NCBI RefSeq assembly: GCF_005938745.2
Contig: NZ_VCBX02000001.1
Coordinates: forward strand, 4,044,501-4,108,500
DNA: 64,000 nucleotides
Origin: Rhodococcus sp. KBS0724
GTDB lineage: Bacteria > Actinomycetota > Actinomycetes > Mycobacteriales > Mycobacteriaceae
Direction: 5' to 3'
The notes under the pieces were generated by a model. It made no database searches. It saw only the letters and a program-made list of their open reading frames with translations, and was not told the DNA's origin. Numbering within the stretch: position 1 is the first letter of the stretch; each line of letters starts with the position of its first letter. Below, one piece after another: positions 30,009-40,932 of this stretch. The position numbers and the translations under genes are program-made.

Positions 30009-30776
30009 ATGGCCGGCGCGCTTTCCGGTGTGCCACTGGCGTTTTCCTGGCTGACCGTACTGCCGGTTCGCGGTCCGTCCGACATCGACCGCACAGCTGG
30101 TCGGCGCGCCATCGCAGCGGCACCTCTGACCGGGATTGCACTTGGGGCCTTTGCCCTCGCAATCTTGTGGGGCGCGACCAGCATCGGCCTCAACCCCTAC
30201 CTTGCGGGCTTACTGACCGTGGGCGGGCTCGCGCTGGGAACCCGCGGTATGCATGTCGACGGTCTCGCGGATACCGTCGACGGTTTGGGATGCTACGGCC
30301 CACCGGAGCGAGCACGCGAAGTCATGCACAGCGGCGGCGCCGGGCCGTTCGGAGTTGCCGCGCTGTTCATAATCCTTGGGCTGCAAGCAGTATCGTTCGG
30401 GGTTTTGGCCGGCGCAGACTCCCCGCCGAACTGGGGCGGCGTAATTGTCGCCGTTGCTGCGGGACGCGTAGCCGTCGTCTTCGCCTGTCGCCGAGGGATT
30501 CCCGCGTCGAGCACCACCGGATTCGGTGCGCTGGTTGCAGATTCGCAGCCGTGGTGGGCCGCTGCCGTCTGGACCGCTCCCCTGCTCGCCGCGTCGATCC
30601 TGGTGACGGACCGATGGTGGCTCGGACCGCTCGTGACTGCCGTGGCGCTGCTGATCAGTATTGCGTGCGTGCGTCACTGCGTCCGCAGGTTCGGTGGCCT
30701 CAACGGCGATGTCCTCGGATTTGCACTGGAGTTGACCGTCACGATCACTGCCGTCGGCCTCACTCTCGGACTGTGA
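30009..30776 (+). CDS. cobS: adenosylcobinamide-GDP ribazoletransferase (cobalamin synthase)
   Basis: A 255-residue polytopic membrane enzyme that joins adenosylcobinamide-GDP to alpha-ribazole. The acidic membrane motif MHVDGLADTVDGLG (about residues 81-94) is the family signature and binds metal. Several hydrophobic helices follow. Start lies 2 nt after the cobT stop. It completes the three-gene set for the last cobalamin steps. Confidence 0.93.
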   Translation: MAGALSGVPLAFSWLTVLPVRGPSDIDRTAGRRAIAAAPLTGIALGAFALAILWGATSIGLNPYLAGLLTVGGLALGTRGMHVDGLADTVDGLGCYGPPERAREVMHSGGAGPFGVAALFIILGLQAVSFGVLAGADSPPNWGGVIVAVAAGRVAVVFACRRGIPASSTTGFGALVADSQPWWAAAVWTAPLLAASILVTDRWWLGPLVTAVALLISIACVRHCVRRFGGLNGDVLGFALELTVTITAVGLTLGL

Positions 30777-30785
30777 TCCAGCGTC

Positions 30786-31753
30786 GTGCGAATCGGATTC
30801 CTTGCATACGAGGGTTGCCTGGCGGCCGAGATCTTCGTTTTCACCGACATACTCCTGATCGCAAATCGCGTCGCTGATGAAGCGTCCACCGACCCCTTCG
30901 AGGTATCGGTCATCGCAGCGTCCGGCACACCCGTCGTTGCGGCAGGTGGATTTTCGATCGACGCACAAGAGTCGCATCACGACATCGATCACCTGGTGGT
31001 GCCGGGGTTCGAACTCGTACCGTCCGAAGACCCGGCATCACGCTTGTCGCTGTGTGCCAGAGAAATCGAGTTCATCCGTGCCTGCGAGGCGCGCGGCGTT
31101 CGCGTGTCGTCAGTCTGCGTCGGCGCGTACCTGCTGGGCGAAGCCGGACTTCTCGACGGACGCCGCGCTACGACGTCGTGACTGTACGGTGCGGACCTCG
31201 CGAGTCGCTACCCCGGTGCGACGGTTCGAGCCGACTCACTGATCGTCCATGACGACGGCGTTACCACCACTGCGGCATTCACGGCAGCGCTCGACCTCGC
31301 AACAGCACTCGTGCGCGAGCATCTCGGCGACAAGGTTGCGCGAACGACGGCAAGAATTGCTCTGGCGCCGGAGAATCGCACCAGTCAATCTCCCTACGTT
31401 GTCGACTCGATGCTGCCGGTGAAACACACCCAGTTTGCCGAGGACGTCGGCAGTTGGTTGGTCGAACGGATAGCGGAGCCCTACGACTTAGATCTGCTGT
31501 CCGATGCTTTTCGTGTCAGCACACGAACAATGCTTCGGAAGTTCAAAGACGAGGCCGGGAATCGCCGCGCGCCTACCTGCAGCGTGCACGGGTGCGAAAG
31601 GCAAAACGCCTGCTGGAATCAACCGACTGGCCGCTCGGAAAGATCCTGGGGCACATCGGTTATCAGGATCCTGGAACTTTCCGTCGACTGTTCGTCGACC
31701 GTGTCGGAATCAGCCCGGCTGACTATCGAAAGCAATTCCGCAACGGCGGATAA
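30786..31753 (+). pseudogene. GlxA-type AraC-family regulator, broken by a stop and a frameshift
   Basis: The first 131 codons encode a DJ-1/PfpI-like domain (MRIGFLAYEGCLAAEIF...VCVGAYLLGEAGLLDGRRATT). An in-frame TGA at 31179-31181 replaces the Trp expected after GRRATT-H. The same frame then continues through the rest of the domain into the HTH region up to FKDEAG near 31560. A one-base deletion there moves the end to another frame, which encodes the second AraC HTH (PRAYLQRARVRKAKRLLEST...IGYQDPGTFRRLF) and ends at 31753. Joined, the two frames give a full-length regulator of about 320 residues. Two independent lesions argue against a single sequencing error, though that should be checked. 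Confidence 0.8.
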
Positions 31754-31867
31754 GTCGCACGCGTGGCGAGCCCGCCCGGAAACGTGGCGAACCACCCTCT
31801 TCTGTAGTTGATCCCGCACCGAAAGACTGTGCAGAGGAATTACTTCGACTACTTGGGAGGGCCCACC

Positions 31868-32704
31868 GTGCCGAACCGCAGCATGACAAAAGACGATCCG
31901 CTCGAAGACTTCGACCGTCGAACGATCACGATCGGCGGAGTCTCGAAGTGCGTGTACGTGGCGGGCAGCGGTCCCGCAGTAATCGTCATGCCGGAAATGC
32001 CGGGTATCAGCCCGCATGTTGCGCGATTCGCCCGCTGGGTACGCGACGCCGGTTTCACGGTCTATGTTCCGTCGCTGTTCGGCCGCGACGGCGCGGTCCC
32101 CACCGTGGACGAGGGACTCGTCGTTTTCAAGCGAGCCTGTGTCAGCGCAGAGTTCCGCGCGCTCGCTGCCGACGAACCGAGTCCGACGGTCCGTTGGCTG
32201 CGTTCGCTCGCCGCTTCGGCACACGAGGAGTGCGGTGGCCCAGGAGTTGGTGTGATCGGGATGTGCTTCACCGGCAACTTCGCGCTGTCGATGATGCTCG
32301 AACCGTCGGTGATTGCGCCGGTTCTCGCGCAGCCGTCGTTACCTCTCGATCGACTAGGCAAAACCGACAGTGGGCCCGAAGAACTCGAAACCGTGCGCAC
32401 GAGGCTCGAGGCCGAAAACCTCACGGTGCTTGCCTACCGCTTTCACGGCGACCCGTTCTGCCGCGCACAGCGATTCGCGGCCTACTCGAAGGCCTTGGGC
32501 GAGCGCTTCGTCGGAAAGGTACTCCCCGACGAAGCGGCCAACGCGGCAACGTCACCGTTCTTCGAACACGTCATTGCTCATCCGCACAGTGTGGTGACAG
32601 CTCATCTCGTGGACGAGGCCGGATCACCCACCACCGTCGCACGAGACGAGATTCTGCAGTTCTTCCGCGAGCGATTGCTCGCCGAGGAAACCAGCGATCA
32701 GTGA
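31868..32704 (+). CDS. dienelactone hydrolase-family protein
   Basis: A 278-residue alpha/beta-hydrolase with nucleophile elbow GMCFTG, a cysteine nucleophile as in classical dienelactone hydrolase, and a late His (HPHS, about 238-241). It may hydrolyse lactones or related esters; substrate unknown. GTG 31868 is preferred because GGGAGGG lies 6 nt upstream. It is downstream of the broken GlxA gene and its last 7 nt overlap the end of convergent ilvE. Confidence 0.82.
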   Translation: MPNRSMTKDDPLEDFDRRTITIGGVSKCVYVAGSGPAVIVMPEMPGISPHVARFARWVRDAGFTVYVPSLFGRDGAVPTVDEGLVVFKRACVSAEFRALAADEPSPTVRWLRSLAASAHEECGGPGVGVIGMCFTGNFALSMMLEPSVIAPVLAQPSLPLDRLGKTDSGPEELETVRTRLEAENLTVLAYRFHGDPFCRAQRFAAYSKALGERFVGKVLPDEAANAATSPFFEHVIAHPHSVVTAHLVDEAGSPTTVARDEILQFFRERLLAEETSDQ

Positions 32705-33801
32705 AGCTTGGTCATCCAGCCGTGGGTGTCGGCGAAGGTGCCACGCTGAATGCCGGTGAGGGTGTCACGCAGCGCCATGGTGACCTCGCCAGGTTCGCCG
32801 TCGGCGATGGTGAATTCGCCCTCAGCGGACTTGACGCGCCCGACCGGGGTGATGACTGCCGCTGTGCCGCAAGCAAATACCTCGGTGATTTCACCGCTCT
32901 TGCACTTGGTACGCCACTCGTCGGTGCTGATCTTGCGCTCTTCGACGGCAAAGCCCGAGTCGGCAGCCAGTGTCAGCAGCGAATTGCGGGTGATACCGGG
33001 CAACAACGAACCCGAGAGCGACGGCGTGACAAGGCGAGCGTCGGGGCCGGAACCGAAGACGAAGAACAAGTTCATGCCTCCCATTTCCTCGACGTAGGTG
33101 CGCTCGATCGCGTCGAGCCACACCACCTGGTCGCAGCCTTCGTCAGCAGCCTGAGCCTGGGCAAGCAGTGATGCCGCGTAGTTACCCGCGAACTTGGCTG
33201 CGCCCGTTCCACCCGGAGCGGCGCGCACGTACTCGGTGGACAGCCACACACTGACCGGCTTCACGCCACGTGGGAAGTACGCGCCGGCCGGTGATGCGAT
33301 CAGCAGGTAGCGGTATTCCTTGGCGGGACGCACGCCGAGACCGGCCTCGGTCGAGAACATGAACGGACGCAGGTAGAGAGCATCTTCGCCGCCCGCCGCC
33401 GGAACCCACTCGATGTCGACGTCGACCAACTCGGTGATGGAGTCCACGAACATCTCCGTCGGCAACTCGGGCATCGCGAGGCGACGAGCCGAAGCCGCGA
33501 ACCGCTCGGCGTTGGCCTCGACGCGGAACGAGCTGATGTCGCCGCTCGGCTGGCGGTAAGCCTTGAGTCCTTCGAAGATGGCCTGACCGTAGTGAAGGAC
33601 CATAGCCGCTGGGTCGAGCTCGATGTTTCCGTACGGCAACACCTGAGCGTTATGCCAGCCCTTGCCCTCGGCGTAATCGATGGAGACCATGTGATCGGTG
33701 AAATACTTCCCGAAACCGGGCGCCGCCAAGATGTCACGGCGCTCGGCGTCGGACTTCGGGGTCGAGCTCTGGACACGAACGAAATTGGCGGCACCAGTCA
33801 T
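32698..33801 (-). CDS. ilvE: branched-chain amino acid aminotransferase
   Basis: A 367-residue fold-type IV PLP enzyme making and degrading Val, Leu and Ile. Visible: the [15 protein letters not shown] opening, the PLP lysine in [12 protein letters not shown] (about residue 198-209), the [10 protein letters not shown] motif and [16 protein letters not shown] at 33799-33801 begins with [10 protein letters not shown]; upstream codons are not conserved. Position matches Rv2210c. Confidence 0.95.
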   Translation of the reverse strand: MTGAANFVRVQSSTPKSDAERRDILAAPGFGKYFTDHMVSIDYAEGKGWHNAQVLPYGNIELDPAAMVLHYGQAIFEGLKAYRQPSGDISSFRVEANAERFAASARRLAMPELPTEMFVDSITELVDVDIEWVPAAGGEDALYLRPFMFSTEAGLGVRPAKEYRYLLIASPAGAYFPRGVKPVSVWLSTEYVRAAPGGTGAAKFAGNYAASLLAQAQAADEGCDQVVWLDAIERTYVEEMGGMNLFFVFGSGPDARLVTPSLSGSLLPGITRNSLLTLAADSGFAVEERKISTDEWRTKCKSGEITEVFACGTAAVITPVGRVKSAEGEFTIADGEPGEVTMALRDTLTGIQRGTFADTHGWMTKLH

Positions 33802-33833
33802 GGCCGCAATCCTATCGAACGCGCACAATCCCC

Positions 33834-34934
33834 TTACTTGGTGCTGGTCTCCACAAACGGCGGCGACACGACAACACACCGAAGCGCACGCCCACGGACG
33901 TCGACCTCGATCTCGTCACCGGCCGCGATTCCCACACCGGAATCAAGAAGCGCCAACGCAATTCCGACCTTGAGCGTCGGCGAGAACGTTCCGGACGTGG
34001 TCTCCCCGACCGGTTCGCCGTCACGCAGAACACTCAGTCCCGCACGCAGCACACCACGGTCGAGTGCCTTGATTCCCCACAACTTGCGTGCCGGGCCGGC
34101 AGCCTTTTCGTCGACCAGGGTTTCCTTGCCCCAGAATGTGGGCTTCTTCCAGCCGACAGCCCAACCGCAGCGAGCTTCGAGGGGTGAAATCTCGAGCGAA
34201 AGCTCGTGTCCGTGCAGCGGATAGCCCATCTCGGTACGCAGCGTGTCGCGCGCACCGAGCCCGGCCGCCTGTCCGCCCTGAGCCTCGACAACCTCGAGGA
34301 GCGCCCGGAAGAGCGGCTCACTGTCTGCCCATCGCGGCAGAAGTTCGTAGCCGATCTCTCCCGTGTAGCCACTGCGACACACGCGGACCGGTACGCCGTT
34401 CCACTCGGCATCCTCGAATGCCATGTACTCGATGTCGGTAGGCAAACCCAGCGCTGTCAGAACGTCAACCGACTTCGGTCCCTGCACGGCCAACACGCCG
34501 TACTCACGATGCTGATCTTCGATGGTGATTCCGTCCGGCGCGACCGCCACCATCGCTGCGACAACATCTGCCGTGTTTGCCGCATTCGGCACGAGGAAGA
34601 TTTCCTCGTCGTTGACGTAGTAGACGATCAGATCGTCGATGACGCCACCGGACTCGTTGCAGCACAACGTGTATTGCGCCTTACCTGGACCGATCTTGCC
34701 CAAATCGTTGGTCAGCGCCGCGTTCACGAACTCCGCAGCACCGGTGCCGCGCACCACAGCCTTGCCGAGGTGACTGACGTCGAACAAGCCGACATTCTCA
34801 CGGACAGAGGTGTGTTCGGCCACGACGCCGGCGTACGACACCGGCATCTGCCAGCCACCGAACGGGGCAAACGTCGCACCCAATTCGACGTGCACAGCGT
34901 GGATCGGACCCTGCAAGAGTTGTTCGTCGGTCAT
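33834..34934 (-). CDS. gcvT: aminomethyltransferase (glycine cleavage T protein)
   Basis: A 366-residue folate-dependent enzyme that transfers the C1 unit of glycine to tetrahydrofolate. Visible: [13 protein letters not shown] at the N-terminus, the catalytic Asp in [13 protein letters not shown] (about 95-107), and [12 protein letters not shown] (about 190-201). ATG 34934 is used because [12 protein letters not shown] leads directly into the fold. It is 32 nt upstream of ilvE and probably co-transcribed. Matches Rv2211c. Confidence 0.94.
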   Translation of the reverse strand: MTDEQLLQGPIHAVHVELGATFAPFGGWQMPVSYAGVVAEHTSVRENVGLFDVSHLGKAVVRGTGAAEFVNAALTNDLGKIGPGKAQYTLCCNESGGVIDDLIVYYVNDEEIFLVPNAANTADVVAAMVAVAPDGITIEDQHREYGVLAVQGPKSVDVLTALGLPTDIEYMAFEDAEWNGVPVRVCRSGYTGEIGYELLPRWADSEPLFRALLEVVEAQGGQAAGLGARDTLRTEMGYPLHGHELSLEISPLEARCGWAVGWKKPTFWGKETLVDEKAAGPARKLWGIKALDRGVLRAGLSVLRDGEPVGETTSGTFSPTLKVGIALALLDSGVGIAAGDEIEVDVRGRALRCVVVSPPFVETSTK

Positions 34935-35068
34935 GGCCCACAACCTATCGGACTTCCGTCGACGAAACATGTTCGCCGCAGACACGCACCGAGGACGTCG
35001 GGGCCTACCATCAACTCAGGCGTCCGCCCGAACCGGACGCATCGCACACTCACCACGCAGGAGACATC

Positions 35069-36586
35069 TTGAGCACTCGTACAGCCCGATCATTGGGACC
35101 CGACCTGGTTCTCGCCGGAAAGCTCGGCAAGCGCGCCGACGTATTGGTGGTCGGTCTCACATCGGGTCCCGACGGCCCCGAACTCGCCCTCAGCGAAGGC
35201 ATCGTCGACGAGAACATTTTGGCCGAGGTACTCGACAGCCTCATCGCCGTCGGCGCCACGGGCAAGCCGGAGCAGCTCACCCGAATCCCCGCGCCGAGCG
35301 ATCTCCCGGTGGTCAGTGTTCTCGCCGTCGGCCTCGGTTCGGCCGAGAAGCTGGGCAGCGAGCAGATCCGTAAGTCGGCCGGCGCCGCTGCACGCTCACT
35401 GTCGGGCATCGACACCGCAGCGACGACACTGTCCGTCCTCGACCTCGCCGCCGCAGTCGAAGGATTTGCGCTCGGCGCGTACACCTTCACCGAATTCAAG
35501 TCGTCGAAGTCCGCTCCGGGCCCCGACGCTCAGCCCCTCGCTCGCGTCGAACTTCTTGTGCCGTCGCCGCGCGCCAAGGAAACCAAAGCGACGTTGACGC
35601 GTTCGGCCGCTATTGCCGAGGCAGTCGCAACCGCACGCGAATTCGTCAACACTCCCCCCAGCCACCTCTACCCGGCAGAGTTCGCGGACCGCGCCAAGGC
35701 TCTGGGCATCGAAGCGGGCCTGACCGTTCAGATTCTGGACGAGAAGGCACTCGCGAAGGGCGGGTATGGCGGAATCCTCGGCGTCGGCAAGGGATCGTCA
35801 CGCCAGCCTCGACTCGTCCGGATGGAATACGCGTCGAAGAAGCGCGGCGCATCCAAGGTCGCACTCGTCGGCAAGGGCATCACGTTCGACACCGGCGGAA
35901 TCTCCATCAAGCCGGCCGCCGGCATGGAGAACATGACCTCCGACATGGGCGGCGCAGCAGCCGTCATCGCCACCGTGGTGCTTGCTGCGAAGCTCGGCCT
36001 GCCGGTCAACGTCGTCGCCTACATCCCGATGGCGGAGAACATGCCGTCGGCCACCGCGCAGCGTCCCGGCGACGTACTGACGCAGTACGGCGGAATCACC
36101 GTCGAGGTCATCAACACCGACGCCGAGGGCCGCTTGGTCCTCGCCGACGCCATGGTCCGCGCCGGCGAAGACAACCCCGATTACATGATCGACACCGCAA
36201 CCTTGACCGGTGCGCAGATGGTCGCCCTCGGCAACCGCACTCCCGGAGTCATGGGAACCGACGAATTCCGCGACCGCGTTGCATCCATCTCCCAGAGCAT
36301 CGGCGAGAACGCCTGGGCGATGCCACTGCCGGAAGAACTGCGCGGCGACCTCGATTCCAAGGTTGCCGACATGGCAAACGTCACTCCCCACCGTTGGGGC
36401 GGCATGCTTGCGGCAGCTCACTACCTGAAGGAATTTGTTCCCGAGGGCGTGCAGTGGGCGCACATCGACGTTGCCGGCCCGGCCTACAACACCGCCGGTC
36501 CGTGGGGTTACACGGGCAAGGGCGGCACTGGCGTTCCGGTTCGCACGATGATTTCGGTCCTCGAGGACATTTCGGTCAACGGTTAA
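35069..36586 (+). CDS. pepA: leucyl aminopeptidase (M17)
   Basis: A 505-residue two-metal cytosolic aminopeptidase. The C-terminal catalytic half shows [21 protein letters not shown] (about 268-288, metal Lys/Asp) and the family signature [12 protein letters not shown] (about 350-361). It removes N-terminal residues from peptides. The start is TTG at 35069, with GGAGA 5 nt upstream. The corresponding M. tuberculosis gene is Rv2213 (there called pepB). It ends at a repeated palindromic terminator. Confidence 0.93.
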   Translation: MSTRTARSLGPDLVLAGKLGKRADVLVVGLTSGPDGPELALSEGIVDENILAEVLDSLIAVGATGKPEQLTRIPAPSDLPVVSVLAVGLGSAEKLGSEQIRKSAGAAARSLSGIDTAATTLSVLDLAAAVEGFALGAYTFTEFKSSKSAPGPDAQPLARVELLVPSPRAKETKATLTRSAAIAEAVATAREFVNTPPSHLYPAEFADRAKALGIEAGLTVQILDEKALAKGGYGGILGVGKGSSRQPRLVRMEYASKKRGASKVALVGKGITFDTGGISIKPAAGMENMTSDMGGAAAVIATVVLAAKLGLPVNVVAYIPMAENMPSATAQRPGDVLTQYGGITVEVINTDAEGRLVLADAMVRAGEDNPDYMIDTATLTGAQMVALGNRTPGVMGTDEFRDRVASISQSIGENAWAMPLPEELRGDLDSKVADMANVTPHRWGGMLAAAHYLKEFVPEGVQWAHIDVAGPAYNTAGPWGYTGKGGTGVPVRTMISVLEDISVNG

Positions 36587-36593
36587 CCCTTTT

Positions 36594-36638
36594 GCTGTGC
36601 GCCTTTGTTAACCGCCCCGGTTAACAAAGGCGCACAGC
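36594..36638. terminator. palindromic terminator, copy 1 of a repeated element
   Basis: A perfect 20-bp stem (arm GCTGTGCGCCTTTGTTAACC) with a 5-nt loop, 7 nt after the aminopeptidase stop and 3 nt before the end of the convergent small gene. TTTT precedes it and no long T-run follows. A near-identical element lies at 41954-41999. Confidence 0.85.
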
Positions 36639-36641
36639 ACA

Positions 36642-36992
36642 TCAGCTCCCGTCCCGCAGTTCTTCCGTGCGAGCGCGCTTGCGTTCGATGCGCTGACGCT
36701 CGTCGTGATCGCGCATACGCTGCGGATATCCCGTCTTGCGTACGTCGTACACGGGAATCTTCAGGTCCTGACCTAGTTTGCGGGCACCGCGCTCACCACC
36801 GACCCGGCGACGCGTCCATTCCCCGTACTTGTCGACGAGCACGACTGTGACCTCGGTGACGGTTGTTTCCGGCTCCACGAAAGCCTCGACGCCTTCGTGC
36901 GCCTGAGCCCAGTTGGCCAGGTGCTCTGCGTCGCCCTGAGCTGCCAGATGCGCTGCACTGGGTCGGCGTTTGAATCGATCGAACAATCCCAC
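36642..36992 (-). CDS. conserved actinobacterial hypothetical protein
   Basis: A 116-residue, highly charged protein. It starts VGLFDRFKRRPSAAHLAAQG, has a beta-rich middle (TTVTEVTVVLVDKYGEWTRRRVG) and ends in a long basic helix (RMRDHDERQRIERKRARTEEL). GTG 36992 has GGAGGG 8 nt upstream; the earlier start lacks such a site. I do not recognise a function. It is sometimes found beside pepA/sucB in related genomes, which is the only context available. Confidence 0.7.
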   Translation of the reverse strand: MGLFDRFKRRPSAAHLAAQGDAEHLANWAQAHEGVEAFVEPETTVTEVTVVLVDKYGEWTRRRVGGERGARKLGQDLKIPVYDVRKTGYPQRMRDHDERQRIERKRARTEELRDGS

Positions 36993-37345
36993 GCGTGGAT
37001 CCCTCCTCGGTGCCGGGACCGCGGTAGAACCCCGGCCGTATGTCAAGTTTGCCAGCGTTCAACCGCAGCGACCGGCAAGAGACATACCGTTTGGTCCCAT
37101 TCGCGCGTTACACCTGCTACCTACTGACGGGTAGCGACACACCGAACACCGGTGGCATCCCCCTCAGCGGACGCGCCCGGCGTATCAATGGAAAGATGAA
37201 CGACGGTGACGCCGCGCCTGCGCGTCGACATCGGCAAAATAGCTACAAGTAGCCGCACGTCGCGCGCAACTCGAGCACAACGCATTAACGACCACAAGTC
37301 GACAAATTAAACAACCCGAACACAACTGTCGAGGAGTCAAAAGAC
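36993..37345. other. divergent intergenic region upstream of sucB
   Basis: 353 nt between the small minus-strand gene and sucB. It should carry both promoters. The 90 nt before sucB are AT-richer than the surroundings (for example GCATTAACGACCACAAGTCGAC, then AATTAAACAACC further on). No gene, repeat or RNA is convincing; a short plus-strand frame at 37040-37252 lacks a ribosome site. Confidence 0.45.
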
Positions 37346-39094
37346 ATGGCCTTCTCCGTCCAGATGCCAGCCCTAGGTGAGAGCGTCACCGAGGGAACTG
37401 TCACACGGTGGCTCAAGCAGGAAGGAGACACGGTCGAAGTCGACGAACCCTTGCTCGAAGTCTCCACGGACAAGGTCGACACCGAGATCCCGTCTCCAGT
37501 CGCCGGCGTCCTGACAAAGATTGTCGCGCAGGAAGACGACACCGTGGATATCGGTGGCGAACTCGCTGTCATCGGCGAAGCCGGTGAAGCGCCCGCCGCA
37601 GCGGCACCCGCGCCCGCCGCCGAAGCACCGGCAGCAGAAGCACCCGCAGCAGAAGCTCCGGTAGAAGCAGCAGCTCCCGCACCGGCAGCAGAAGCGCCGG
37701 CAGCCGCTCCCAGCAGCGGAGCCGAAGGCACCCCGGTGACGATGCCCGCCCTCGGCGAGTCCGTCACCGAAGGAACCGTCACCCGTTGGCTCAAGGCCGT
37801 GGGCGATGAAGTTGCCGTCGACGAACCGCTTCTCGAGGTTTCCACCGACAAGGTCGACACGGAGATCCCGTCGCCTGTTGCCGGAATTCTGCTCGAGATC
37901 AGTGCGCAGGAAGACGACACCGTAGACATCGGCGGCCAGTTGGCTGTCATCGGCTCCGGCACCCCCGCGGCTGCAGCACCGGCGGCACCCGCACCGGCAG
38001 CACCGGCAGCGGCTCCCGCACCCAAGGCGCAAGCCCCCGCACCTACACCGGCTCCCGCAGCCCCGGCTCCGGCAACCCCGGCTCCCGCGCCTGCTGCTCC
38101 GGCAGCGCCGGCAGCACCGGCAGCCCCCGCGGCATCGGGTGACAGCAGCCCGTACGTCACCCCGTTGGTGCGCAAGCTCGCCAACGACAATGGCGTCGAC
38201 CTCGCCACTGTCACCGGCACCGGCGTCGGTGGACGCATCCGTAAGCAGGATGTCCTTGCCGCCGCGGAAGCCAAGAAGGCTCCGGCCGCCGCTGCCCCGG
38301 CAGCACCCGCCGCTGCTGCAGCCGCTCCGGCAGCGAAGGCAGCCGCAGGCGTCCGCCCCGAGCTGGCTCATCTGCGCGGAACAACGCAGAAGGCCAACCG
38401 GATCCGCCAGATCACGGCCACCAAGACCCGTGAATCGCTGCAGACCACGGCGCAGCTCACGCAGACCTTCGAGGTGGATGTCACCAAGATCGTCGCGCTG
38501 CGTGCCCGTGCCAAGGCCGGCTTCATCGAGCGAGAAGGCGTCAACCTGACGTTCCTCCCGTTCTTCGCCAAGGCAGTTGTCGAGGCGTTGAAGTCACACC
38601 CCAACATCAATGCCAGCTACGACGAGACGGCAAAGCAGATCACGTACTACGACTCCGAGCACCTCGGAATCGCAGTCGACACCGATCAGGGCCTGCTCTC
38701 TCCCGTCATCCACAATGCCGGTGACCTCGGCTTGGCCGGCATCGCTCGCGCTATCGCGGACATCGCGAAGCGTGCGCGTTCAGGTGGACTGAAGCCGGAC
38801 GAGTTGTCCGGTGGAACGTTCACGATCACCAACATCGGCAGCCAGGGCGCGCTGTTCGACACCCCGATCCTGGTCCCGCCGCAGGCAGCCATGCTCGGAA
38901 CCGGCGCGATCGTGAAGCGTCCGATGGTGGTCACCGACGAAAACGGCAACGAGTCCATCGGTGTTCGTTCGATGATCTACTTGCCGCTGACCTACGATCA
39001 CCGTCTGGTGGACGGCGCCGACGCCGGCCGATTCCTCACCACTGTCAAGCAGCGGTTGGAAGAAGCCTCGTTCGAAGCTGATCTGGGCCTGTAA
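37346..39094 (+). CDS. sucB: dihydrolipoamide acyltransferase (E2) with two lipoyl domains
   Basis: A 582-residue E2 core enzyme. Two lipoyl domains are nearly identical (lipoylated Lys in STDKVDTE near residues 43 and 168). Each is followed by an Ala/Pro-rich flexible linker, then an E3/E1-binding domain ([21 protein letters not shown], about 271-291) and the catalytic core with [10 protein letters not shown] near residue 550 (HxxxDG). In mycobacteria this protein (DlaT, Rv2215) serves pyruvate dehydrogenase and peroxynitrite defence. Its lipoyl cofactor is made by LipB and LipA encoded just downstream. GAGGAG lies about 10 nt before the ATG. Confidence 0.93.
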   Translation: MAFSVQMPALGESVTEGTVTRWLKQEGDTVEVDEPLLEVSTDKVDTEIPSPVAGVLTKIVAQEDDTVDIGGELAVIGEAGEAPAAAAPAPAAEAPAAEAPAAEAPVEAAAPAPAAEAPAAAPSSGAEGTPVTMPALGESVTEGTVTRWLKAVGDEVAVDEPLLEVSTDKVDTEIPSPVAGILLEISAQEDDTVDIGGQLAVIGSGTPAAAAPAAPAPAAPAAAPAPKAQAPAPTPAPAAPAPATPAPAPAAPAAPAAPAAPAASGDSSPYVTPLVRKLANDNGVDLATVTGTGVGGRIRKQDVLAAAEAKKAPAAAAPAAPAAAAAAPAAKAAAGVRPELAHLRGTTQKANRIRQITATKTRESLQTTAQLTQTFEVDVTKIVALRARAKAGFIEREGVNLTFLPFFAKAVVEALKSHPNINASYDETAKQITYYDSEHLGIAVDTDQGLLSPVIHNAGDLGLAGIARAIADIAKRARSGGLKPDELSGGTFTITNIGSQGALFDTPILVPPQAAMLGTGAIVKRPMVVTDENGNESIGVRSMIYLPLTYDHRLVDGADAGRFLTTVKQRLEEASFEADLGL

Positions 39095-39109
39095 GCACGC
39101 TGTGTTTCG

Positions 39110-39152
39110 GCCGGGGCGCCATCTCCATCAGGAGGTGGCGCCCCGGCTTTTT
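39110..39152 (+). terminator. intrinsic terminator of sucB
   Basis: A 17-bp stem (GCCGGGGCGCCATCTCC with one G-U pair), a 4-nt loop and TTTTT at 39148-39152, 16 nt after the sucB stop. Confidence 0.9.
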
Positions 39153-39202
39153 CAGTACGGTCGTAGAGAGAAGCCCACTGGATCGAAGGAGGCATTTTCC
39201 GA

Positions 39203-40090
39203 ATGCGAGTAGTCGTAGCCGGTTCGTCCGGTCTGATCGGAACGGCCTTGGTGTCGTCGTTGCGCTCGGACAACCACGATGTGGTGCGCTTGGTGCGTCG
39301 CCCGACCACCGGTCCCGACGAGTCCCGGTGGGACCCCAATCGTGACCGCCTGGACACATCGGTGCTGCACGGAGTTGATGCCGTGGTCAATCTTTGTGGC
39401 GTCGGCATCGGCGACAAACGGTGGTCCGGTTCCTACAAGCAAGAGATTCGTGACAGTCGCATCAGTGCGACGGACGTGCTCGCGGACGCCGTCGTCAGCG
39501 CAAAAATTCCGGTTCTCGCCAATGCCAGCGCGGTTGGCTACTACGGCGATACCGGCGACCGCATCGTCGACGAGGACTCGCCCGCCGGCACCGATTTCCT
39601 GGCGACGACATGTCGTGACTGGGAACTGGCCACCGAACCGGCCCGCAAAGGCGGCGCTCGGGTGGTCAATCTGCGCTCGGGCGTTGTGCTCTCGCCGCAT
39701 GGCGGAATGCTCGGACGTCTGCGTCGCATCTATTCACTCGGCCTCGGCGGTCGGTTGGGCAACGGTCGTCAGTACTTTCCGTGGATATCACTCGAAGACG
39801 AGTGCAACGCAATCAAATTCGCCATCACCAATCCCGCACTCTCAGGTCCGGTAAATCTGACCGGACCCGCACCGGTCACCAATGCACAGTTCAACGACGC
39901 GATGTCGCGGATCATGCATCGCCCGGCGCCGTGGATCGTTCCAGGTTTCGCCCTCGAAGCACTGATCGGCGAGTTCGCGAAAAGTGGCATCCTCGGTGGC
40001 CAACGGGCTATACCGTCGGCGCTCGAAAATGCTGGATTCACGTTCCGCCACAACACCATCGGTGAAGCGCTGGCGGCCGCACTGAATTGA
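39203..40090 (+). CDS. TIGR01777-type NAD(P)-binding epimerase (Rv2216-like)
   Basis: A 295-residue extended SDR protein. It has the nucleotide loop [14 protein letters not shown] (about 3-16), [12 protein letters not shown], the active-site region [12 protein letters not shown] (about 109-120) and the C-terminal [17 protein letters not shown] typical of this family. Its substrate is unknown. GGAGG lies upstream of the ATG. It sits between sucB and lipB as in M. tuberculosis. Confidence 0.9.
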   Translation: MRVVVAGSSGLIGTALVSSLRSDNHDVVRLVRRPTTGPDESRWDPNRDRLDTSVLHGVDAVVNLCGVGIGDKRWSGSYKQEIRDSRISATDVLADAVVSAKIPVLANASAVGYYGDTGDRIVDEDSPAGTDFLATTCRDWELATEPARKGGARVVNLRSGVVLSPHGGMLGRLRRIYSLGLGGRLGNGRQYFPWISLEDECNAIKFAITNPALSGPVNLTGPAPVTNAQFNDAMSRIMHRPAPWIVPGFALEALIGEFAKSGILGGQRAIPSALENAGFTFRHNTIGEALAAALN

Positions 40091-40105
40091 CTTCGCATTC
40101 GGGCG

Positions 40106-40119
40106 TAATCTCTAGTGCC
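40106..40119 (+). promoter_or_regulatory. candidate -10 element giving a leaderless lipB transcript
   Basis: TAATCT at 40106-40111 lies 8 nt before the lipB ATG and no Shine-Dalgarno sequence is present. Transcription starting 7-9 nt after this hexamer would begin at or next to the ATG. The -35 region is not convincing, so this is a suggestion only. Confidence 0.35.
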
Positions 40120-40881
40120 ATGAGTAGCGCTGCCGGATCCGCACGATTGTCGCAACTGCCGATCACCGTCGACAACCTCGGGTTGATCGACTACACAGCG
40201 GCGTGGGATCGCCAGCGTGAACTGGCCGCGGAGCGCGCGGACAACGTCGGACAAGACAGGCTGCTCTTGCTCGAGCATCCTCCGGTGTACACGGCGGGAC
40301 GACGAACGGAACCCGCGGATCGCCCCGTCGACGGCACTCCCGTCATCGATGTCGATCGCGGCGGAAAAATCACGTGGCACGGGCCGGGTCAGTTGGTCGG
40401 GTACCCGATCGTGAAGCTCGCCGAACCGGTCGACGTTGTGCGCTATGTCCGACTCATCGAAGAAGCACTGATCACGGTCTGCACCGACATGGGTTTGACG
40501 TGCGGCAGAATCGACGGCCGCTCCGGTGTCTGGCTGCCCGCTGAACTGTCCGGCGGCCAGTGGAAGCCCGAACGCAAGGTTTCCGCCATCGGCGTTCGCG
40601 TCCAACGTGGCGTCGCGCTGCACGGTTTTGCACTGAACTGCAACTCGGTCCTGACCGGATTCGACAACATCATTCCCTGTGGCATCCGCGACGCCGGAGT
40701 GACGACGCTGTCGCAGGAACTCGGTCGAGACGTCACCGTTTCCGAGGTCACCCCGGCGGTCACCGAAGCGATCATCGCTGCGCTGGACGGCAACCTGCCC
40801 GTCACGGTGCGGGACATCGAACGCGTCACCTTCGAGAAAGCCTCACCTACGCCGACTTTTACTACCGTTCAGTACAGCTGA
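40120..40881 (+). CDS. lipB: octanoyl-[acyl-carrier-protein]:protein N-octanoyltransferase
   Basis: A 253-residue enzyme that moves octanoyl from ACP to lipoyl-domain lysines. Visible: the [15 protein letters not shown] substrate loop (about 46-60), [17 protein letters not shown] (about 80-96), the conserved Lys in [23 protein letters not shown], and the catalytic Cys in IIPCGI. ATG 40120 (MSSAAGSAR) is preferred; 30 nt separate it from the upstream stop. It acts before LipA on the E2 encoded upstream. Confidence 0.94.
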   Translation: MSSAAGSARLSQLPITVDNLGLIDYTAAWDRQRELAAERADNVGQDRLLLLEHPPVYTAGRRTEPADRPVDGTPVIDVDRGGKITWHGPGQLVGYPIVKLAEPVDVVRYVRLIEEALITVCTDMGLTCGRIDGRSGVWLPAELSGGQWKPERKVSAIGVRVQRGVALHGFALNCNSVLTGFDNIIPCGIRDAGVTTLSQELGRDVTVSEVTPAVTEAIIAALDGNLPVTVRDIERVTFEKASPTPTFTTVQYS

Positions 40882-40932
40882 CGCGCTCGCCCGAACCCCG
40901 TTGCAGTAATCACCGGGCGTAGGATCACCCTC

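Noticed and set aside
31000..31020. GGGGTTCGAACTC, which looks like a tRNA T-loop
   Set aside because: It encodes VPGFELVP of the GlxA-type domain; no acceptor, D or anticodon arms surround it.
37285..38371. Long minus-strand open frames rich in Gly/Cys or Ser/Ala opposite sucB
   Set aside because: They mirror the Ala/Pro-rich linkers and lipoyl repeats of the E2 gene on the other strand; the plus-strand gene is certain and the reverse frames have no family features.
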